DNA from: Albugo candida
Lineage: Eukaryota; Oomycota; Peronosporomycetes; Albuginales; Albuginaceae
Direction: 5' to 3'
DNA: 60,438 bases
NCBI GenBank assembly: GCA_905220665.1
Contig: CAJNAR010000045.1
Location: 1 to 60,438 of the forward strand
The notes below the pieces were generated by a model. The model saw only the letters and a program-made list of their open reading frames with translations. It was not told where the DNA came from and did not search any database. The translations under genes were made by a program, and so were the position numbers. The stretch's first letter is position 1; the number at the start of each line of letters is the position of its first letter. This document shows, piece by piece, positions 54,865-60,438 of the stretch.

Positions 54865-56469
54865 ATGATTCACCCATATTGGCTTTTCCTATCGGTTGTG
54901 TGCCTTCGAAACAAGGTTACTAATGCCAGGAATTCTGTAGTAATCACCGCAACATTTTCCACTGATAGTAATCTAGGCGAGTGCCAATTCTGCCTGACAA
55001 ATATTGCCGGTGTGAATCGTATTTCGCTTGTGTCTATCACTACACACTACTCCAACCCACCGTCTGCCACAGCAATACTTGAAGCCTTTGGTATGGTTTC
55101 TTCTTTCCTAAGAGCAGGAATTGAGTGTCAGGGTAAGTCTAAATGCGGATCCATCACAATGACAGGTCTTGAACATGTAAACATCAAGCCATCTTTAGAG
55201 ACCATTAAGAAACCACGTTGCGTTCTCACAGATGTGCAAACGACTTTTGAATGCGGCGTCTGTCTTCAAATGGCGAGCGGCTCTCATATGATAGAAAAAT
55301 TTCTATTGGTTACAGATGATGAAACGAAACACTATTTCCATGTGCTGTACACAACGCAAAGCAATATTTTTGAGCCGTGTTCATTCTCCGGTATCTGTAG
55401 TGGAGTCAGCTATGAATTTGTCGACAATACTTGCGTAAATCTTGTCAACAAATTGAACCATTTTCATTTCAGATCAGTCCAAGTTGCTCCTTCAAGTGAA
55501 CCCAAGCCAAATCTGGCTAAAATGCATGTCGCGATCAAAGCGGTTTATGATACCACACTATCGCCGTCTTCTTGCTTTAAGAGTTCCGCAATTCTCGACC
55601 GACAAACAGAATGCCTTGGTTGCATTGCTCTATACTCAAATGGGATGGCAGTACTACTGGTCAGTCATACCACCGCCGCGCAAGGACACGATAAAGAAAA
55701 AACTGAGCAGCTTGTTTTCCTGATATCGGAGCGTACTCAGCGCTTTATCCCAATATGTGAAGGGCCCTGCGGATTGATAGCTTTCGAAGCAAAAAGCATT
55801 TGTGTGAAAGCCTATAAGACAAGCATTAGCCATTCAACCAACGTCGGCAAGATATACTACAATATGCCAGCAAGAAATCTCAGGTACAATCAAATCGCTA
55901 AAAACAAATTGGCTCCAGCACAACCTTCAGATTGCATGTGGGTAGAACACGAACTGAATCATGGCGAAAACTGTCAGACATGCTTAAAATACAAAGCTGG
56001 ATTCTATGTAAAGAGACTATCCCATATTGATTTTTTGATTTCATCGAAATATAGCCTGCCAAAGTACAGCATCTCTGAATGCATTACTGCCAGTTTATTG
56101 GAGAGTGAAAAGTTTTGCAAAAAAGTGATCAGTATTCCGAATCAACTTTGTAACTTTTACAACTTACCAACTCCTGAGCTTGGTGGTACTTCGAACACGG
56201 GATCATCTCAAAATATCGCAGTCCGTATGATTACAATAGTAATTCCAGGAAATCGAGATCCGGAATGCTTTATTTGTCTCACTTCATGGTTCGATATTTT
56301 GATCACAGATTTGAACTACTTCTTGACGGCGAGTGTTCCAGAACTACCCAATTGTTTCACGGAATGTGGGAATTTGAGAATGAATCAATGGCAACCGTTG
56401 GATGTCTCTATGATCCCACCGATGTCATCAAATTCGATCACAACAAGGTTCGGTATCATGGAGAATTAG
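54865..56469 (+). CDS. Secreted CCG-class cysteine-rich candidate effector (intact copy 2)
   Basis: Open for 534 residues from the ATG at 54865. An in-frame ATG at 54757 would add 36 residues, but those overlie the conserved promoter box, and only the later start gives a signal-like N-terminus (MIHPYWLFLSVVCL, cleavage near residue 21). C40-x2-C43-x5-G49 is the CCG motif, and a second C130-x2-C133-x5-G139 follows. CxxC pairs lie at 40, 130, 250, 370 and 468, with partner Cys at 88/94, 172/178, 298/302, 406/418 and 497/501, nearly the same positions as in copy 1. The TAG at 56467 cuts off about 15 residues of a tail seen in copies 3 and 5. Probable secreted host-interacting protein; function unknown. 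Confidence 0.85.
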   Translation: MIHPYWLFLSVVCLRNKVTNARNSVVITATFSTDSNLGECQFCLTNIAGVNRISLVSITTHYSNPPSATAILEAFGMVSSFLRAGIECQGKSKCGSITMTGLEHVNIKPSLETIKKPRCVLTDVQTTFECGVCLQMASGSHMIEKFLLVTDDETKHYFHVLYTTQSNIFEPCSFSGICSGVSYEFVDNTCVNLVNKLNHFHFRSVQVAPSSEPKPNLAKMHVAIKAVYDTTLSPSSCFKSSAILDRQTECLGCIALYSNGMAVLLVSHTTAAQGHDKEKTEQLVFLISERTQRFIPICEGPCGLIAFEAKSICVKAYKTSISHSTNVGKIYYNMPARNLRYNQIAKNKLAPAQPSDCMWVEHELNHGENCQTCLKYKAGFYVKRLSHIDFLISSKYSLPKYSISECITASLLESEKFCKKVISIPNQLCNFYNLPTPELGGTSNTGSSQNIAVRMITIVIPGNRDPECFICLTSWFDILITDLNYFLTASVPELPNCFTECGNLRMNQWQPLDVSMIPPMSSNSITTRFGIMEN

Positions 56470-56517
56470 TCTCTTCCCTATGAAAACATACTTTCAGATC
56501 CGAGTCTACTCAATTAA

Positions 56518-58850
56518 GCCTTTACCCCTTAAGAACCGCTCTGTCAGCTACGATTACCCATTGCGTACTATCTAGTGCTCTATCGGTAATAAACAAAGCT
56601 TGAAACCACTCTTACCATCTTGCAGGATCTATCACTTTCACAATTACTACTGTATAAGTAACGTTGACTGATGTCATGCATTCAGTCTGCTGGAAGCCAT
56701 CATCGCTTTTGGTGAAAGGAACCATCTATGTAAAAGTAGACACTCGCACGACCATTCGCGCCTGACATTTAAATGACGTATATTCACCAACGCTTAGCTA
56801 CCTCCATTCAATCCTGCAAAATGGTAGACTATATATTGAGTCAAGATCCATCAGCAAGGAATCCCACGCCTGAATACTTTGATGAACTTGGTCCATGCCT
56901 ACGGAATTAACAATGGTATAGCTTGTCTCGCTAGACAGAAAACACTTTTTTGTAAGGTAACCCTTGTTTTGCGCTCGCATTTGTCAGCATCTTAAGTGCT
57001 TTACTCGACGACCTTTTTACAGTCATCTCTCATCTTTATGTAATGGTTAGTCTGGATTGCAGCTTCAATGAATCTTTGCAACTGTTTTTCTGTCTGTCCT
57101 GCTAAGTCGAATGATACATGGTCATGTGTATGCTGGTGCAGACCTCACTAAACCCGTATATCACATCTCTCGAATTTGACACAAGTCTTCCCGCATTCTT
57201 CTTATTATTTGGAGTAAGGAACCACGTTTCATCATATACAAATCGATTAGAAGCAGCACCGACAGGCAAGTTCAAAATTTGAAGCCTTTTATCTCCCTTT
57301 TGTATTGCTAGCCCAGTATATTGGTATCCTCTTTGAGCCGAAACCCGTCCTGAGACCACTATTCGACTCCCGAATTCATCAGCAAGGGGCCTGTATTTAA
57401 GAATGCACTGCTTTCCCTAAGTAAGGGAAATGAAGCAAAACCACATATCGAGACTAAATTGCGCACTAGCACCTTTTAGAAATCCGATTTACGAAACGAC
57501 CAACTGAAAACCAATGAAAAGTACTGTCTACTTTAGAATATATATGATGCTGAGACTCATCGGAGCACAACGACGTCGACTAGAAGTTGGTGCATATAGA
57601 CGTTTTAGCAAGAAAGCCGGTGTTTTATGGCACAGCGGCAAATCCAATCTAATAATGCGACGATCAGCAAATAGGTTGATCTGTGACGCATTGAATGTCT
57701 TAGTGCTATTTAAGGCTTTTTCCAATAGCCGAATGTGAGTTGACGTTGAAAGATGCGGTACCTATCGAATAAAGGTGAAAAATTTACGCATGTAGTTTTT
57801 ATTGGGATTTGATACTATGAATGATTTTGTAGCGCTCGACGTAATCTGATGCAATACAAAAGAAGCTAAAGACAGGAGTTGACTTGAGATGAAATTAGCA
57901 AGTGGGAATTGATTTCGGCAGTATATCTCTCATTCAGAATCACGTATTAGGAAGCCTTCGTTTTTATGCTGCGCTATGAAAGGAAACCAAGATTTTTCTC
58001 AAGAATCTAATTCTGATCATTAAAAAGAAACCCGAGATCTATATACCATTAGTCATAAATAAGGAATACCCAAACGATTCTACCAAGGGACACATCCAAG
58101 ATGAATGTGAGACATCCACTGCGGTGCTATATAATCACTGGTCATTACCACACCAAACGTGCCAAGGCGCTTTCAACATGGCTCTATATCAAATTTTTCT
58201 CTATTAAACACATTTCGGATACAGAAGATCAACTCGGACTTGGCTCAGATTACGTGGCTCATTACGTATCGGCTTCAGTTCAAATTGATTTCCTGCCCAT
58301 AGCTCGATGCATAACACGATTCACAAACATCAGACGAAAGCATTTTATTGCAATATAGAATCAAAGCTGATCTGATTTTCTTCGCTATTGACACGACGGG
58401 GTTCCATTCCGTCCGCTTTTTGCGATGATTAATCTATTCTCTTGTCCTATTTCGCTATAAGATTCCTCCACATGCTTATATAACTCATTCAAACTCCCCC
58501 TTGCTATCCATACTGTTCTTTATTCAGATGCTATGTCTCCCGAAGCGTTCTCACCGTTCCTACACTTGTAAAATTCCCGAGGTTTTTATTGTCGGTGTTA
58601 TTCCAGTGGTACCCTAGTACTTCCATCTTCTAGTGATCTAAACGCTGCCTAGAATGTTTGCATTCCTTGTCTGCTTAGAGGTAACCTTGCAAATTTTAAG
58701 ATCCTGTTCTTTTTTTTGGTCACTCATTCTACCCAGAATTATCTCGAGATGATGAGCGATATACTGGTACAGTACTCACTATACTCCACGGAGTAGGTTG
58801 ATTTCTGGTCATCTTTGTTTGGCTCCCATGTGAGGCATACAGAAAACCCA
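56518..58850. other. Downstream flank of CCG gene 2
   Basis: No gene supported. 56.55-56.9 kb shares 'tctagtgctctatcggtaataa' with 5059-5080 downstream of copy 1. 57.2-57.75 kb matches, inverted, 18.1-18.6 kb, including a short minus-strand reading RRRCAPMSLSI that resembles RRRCAKMSLTI at 18165. 58.1-58.85 kb shows nothing recognisable. Confidence 0.45.
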
Positions 58851-58880
58851 ATAAATTATTATATCAAGAATCTTATTTTT

Positions 58881-60300
58881 TCATAAAGTATTTTCACGTT
58901 TTTTCGCATTTTCAAATCCTACTTGGAAGCATCGTCCATGAAGTATAAGTAGATATTCTTTTTCTCGAGCACTTATTACCGTATTCACACAATCTAAGTG
59001 TGTCATCCTATTTGGTGCTGGTCGTATATCAAGAGCATTTCGCATCGTGCTCGGAACACGGTTTTGATCACTTCTCGACGATGCGAGCCCTTTCAAATAA
59101 CCGTTTATGTCTTTCTTCATGTTGCTCCACCAAAATGTATACACAAGTATCTGATGTGTGACCACAATGTCCCGATGTTCCCCGAAGCATTGTCAATAAC
59201 ATACCCTGGAATGAACGGAAAACATGCTCACACTTAAATGAATATATATTCGGGATGTCGCAATTTTCCTCCCTATGACATGTGCTCATCAAAACATGAC
59301 AGTTTTTTTGGTGGAACTTGGTCCTGTCTTCTGCGATCTCTATTATTATCAGTCATTGGATAAAGAATTACCCTGTAATGGTCAGAGAGCCGTTCAATTT
59401 GTACAGCTGCAAAAATGAAAACACGGTATCGAAGCAACGGATGATAAATTTAACCAGACTTTCCTCGCTCCAATGATTATCGTAGATGAAATGGATGTCG
59501 AATTTCATCAAATATCTAGCTCAGCGCTCTAATTTGAGAATGGGTCCTTGGTGCTCCGTGAATAACCGTAAATGAATTGTGATCCGTATACCGATTGATG
59601 ATTTGCTGACTACGAAAGATACAATCAACACGTTTTCATGTCGCAAAAACAAGAAATGATTTCTCCCTAAAGATGCTACATTGTTTTTGTGATCAGGTAA
59701 TTTATAATCAGAAGTTTGTGGGGTGAAGTTGTATGTTTGCATTTTGGTGAATTGTTTGTGTTGTCTTTGTCACAAAATGATTTTAGTGAGAAATGAAAAT
59801 TTTCCGCTTTGTGATCGGTGCGACCACCACCTGCAGTCGTAACATTTTCACATAAAGATTAGCAATGTATTTACTATTGTAGCATCCCAATCTATAAAAC
59901 TTCGCACCAGGTTGCTTTGCAGATCAATTGCTACAACTCCCATTTTTTCGGGAAGCGACAAGATGAAATAATGCTAGATATCTCTAGGAATTGTTTGAAA
60001 GGACGTCCCCAGGGACAACATTTCTCCACCAAAGCATTTCACGCTCCAGTAAAGAAGTATTCGATCTCAACTCCATTGTCGTGTTCTCCGTGAACATTCT
60101 GCTTATATGCACTGCGTGATAGTTTCAAGACTGTAACGCTCTGGCAAGAAATCATGAAACCCCAGTGAAAGGTATTTTGGAAAATTGTGCGTTTCGTCGA
60201 GCCGAATCCCAGTGAAATCATGTTGATGGACTATGTTAACCAGCCACCCATACCTCGATTTTTCCGAGGAAGGACGACCACGTGTCTCACAAGAGTAAAT
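58881..60300 (-). mobile_element. Gypsy-type RNase H and integrase relic
   Basis: On the minus strand, 59165-58881 reads FWWSNMKKDINGYLKGLASSRSDQNRVPS and then MTHLDCVNTVISAREKEYLLIL, matching the zinc-binding region and first catalytic Asp block (hLDFi.....yylvl.d) of Gypsy integrases, although the expected Cys pair is lost. Upstream on that strand, 59742-59521 and the following bases (ITIHLRLFTEHQGPILKLER, then KFDIHFIY) resemble the end of RNase H and the connecting stretch. No LTR was identified and the left part is missing from the window. Confidence 0.5.
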
Positions 60301-60438
60301 TCGTTGGTGTCGAATTGGTCAAATCCGATCTTAATATCAACTCGTATATATTCAAGATAGTCCAAAATGAAAATCATCAAACAAGTTTTTTAGTTATGCA
60401 TCGGCTCACCAATTCGTAAGAAAAGAACGAATCAGACA

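Larger units (their letters stand above)
50260..58100 (+). repeat. Inverted segmental duplication, copy D (partner 17.7-24.7 kb)
   Basis: This is the complement-matching partner of copy C and holds intact CCG gene 2. It is somewhat longer than copy C between the CCG start and the distal end (about 4.3 kb against 3.6 kb), so both have gained or lost DNA. The match begins right at the edge of the LINE relic. Confidence 0.65.

Noticed and set aside
1..60438. CRISPR arrays, bacterial operons, rRNA or intact tRNA genes
   Set aside because: No regular spacer repeats, no Shine-Dalgarno-led gene runs, no rRNA blocks and no complete tRNA with A and B boxes were seen.

Overview
This is eukaryotic DNA, most likely from a white-rust oomycete of the genus Albugo. 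The clue is a cluster of secreted cysteine-rich proteins whose mature N-terminus carries C-x2-C-x5-G (C40, C43 and G49 in both intact copies). That is the signature of the Albugo 'CCG' candidate-effector class. The assignment rests on motif recognition; no database was searched. The intact genes are intronless and every other locus is decayed. Retroelement relics sit between and inside the loci, as expected of a repeat-rich effector region.

Layout: a broken LINE fills 1-2962. Intact CCG gene 1 (+) lies at 3236-5005. Three CCG pseudogenes follow on the minus strand (7888-9900, 12736-14598, 19067-20734). A fourth minus-strand CCG pseudogene (28215-34437) is split by a complete but dead Copia element with 148-bp LTRs and a CACCT target duplication. 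A Gypsy element with a chromodomain remnant (about 35341-40393) sits in the upstream flank of that pseudogene. A short CCG relic (41.4-41.9 kb, minus) comes next, then a plus-strand CCG pseudogene (43201-44980) broken mainly by stop codons. An old ~0.93-kb terminal-inverted-repeat element carrying a Copia scrap (45341-46272) follows, then a second LINE relic (47.9-50.25 kb, minus). Intact CCG gene 2 (+) lies at 54865-56469. A Gypsy RNase H/integrase relic (minus) closes the window.

The cluster grew by duplication of blocks of several kb, not of the genes alone. 3.0-6.5 kb matches 43.0-47.6 kb in direct orientation. 17.7-24.7 kb matches 50.3-58 kb in inverted orientation. Upstream of the CCG genes, most copies keep an ATTGGTTRATAA box and an ACGCTACTTCTTTC-like element about 80-105 bases before the start. 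The inverted pair also shares a small divergent ORF followed by two adjacent hairpins. No tRNA, rRNA, CRISPR array or recognisable housekeeping gene was found.

Reading: a birth-and-death array of secreted proteins, with two loci able to encode full products and at least six relics. The new features proposed are the five-module CxxC architecture, the shared upstream element, the divergent ORF with its hairpins, and the small inverted-repeat transposon.
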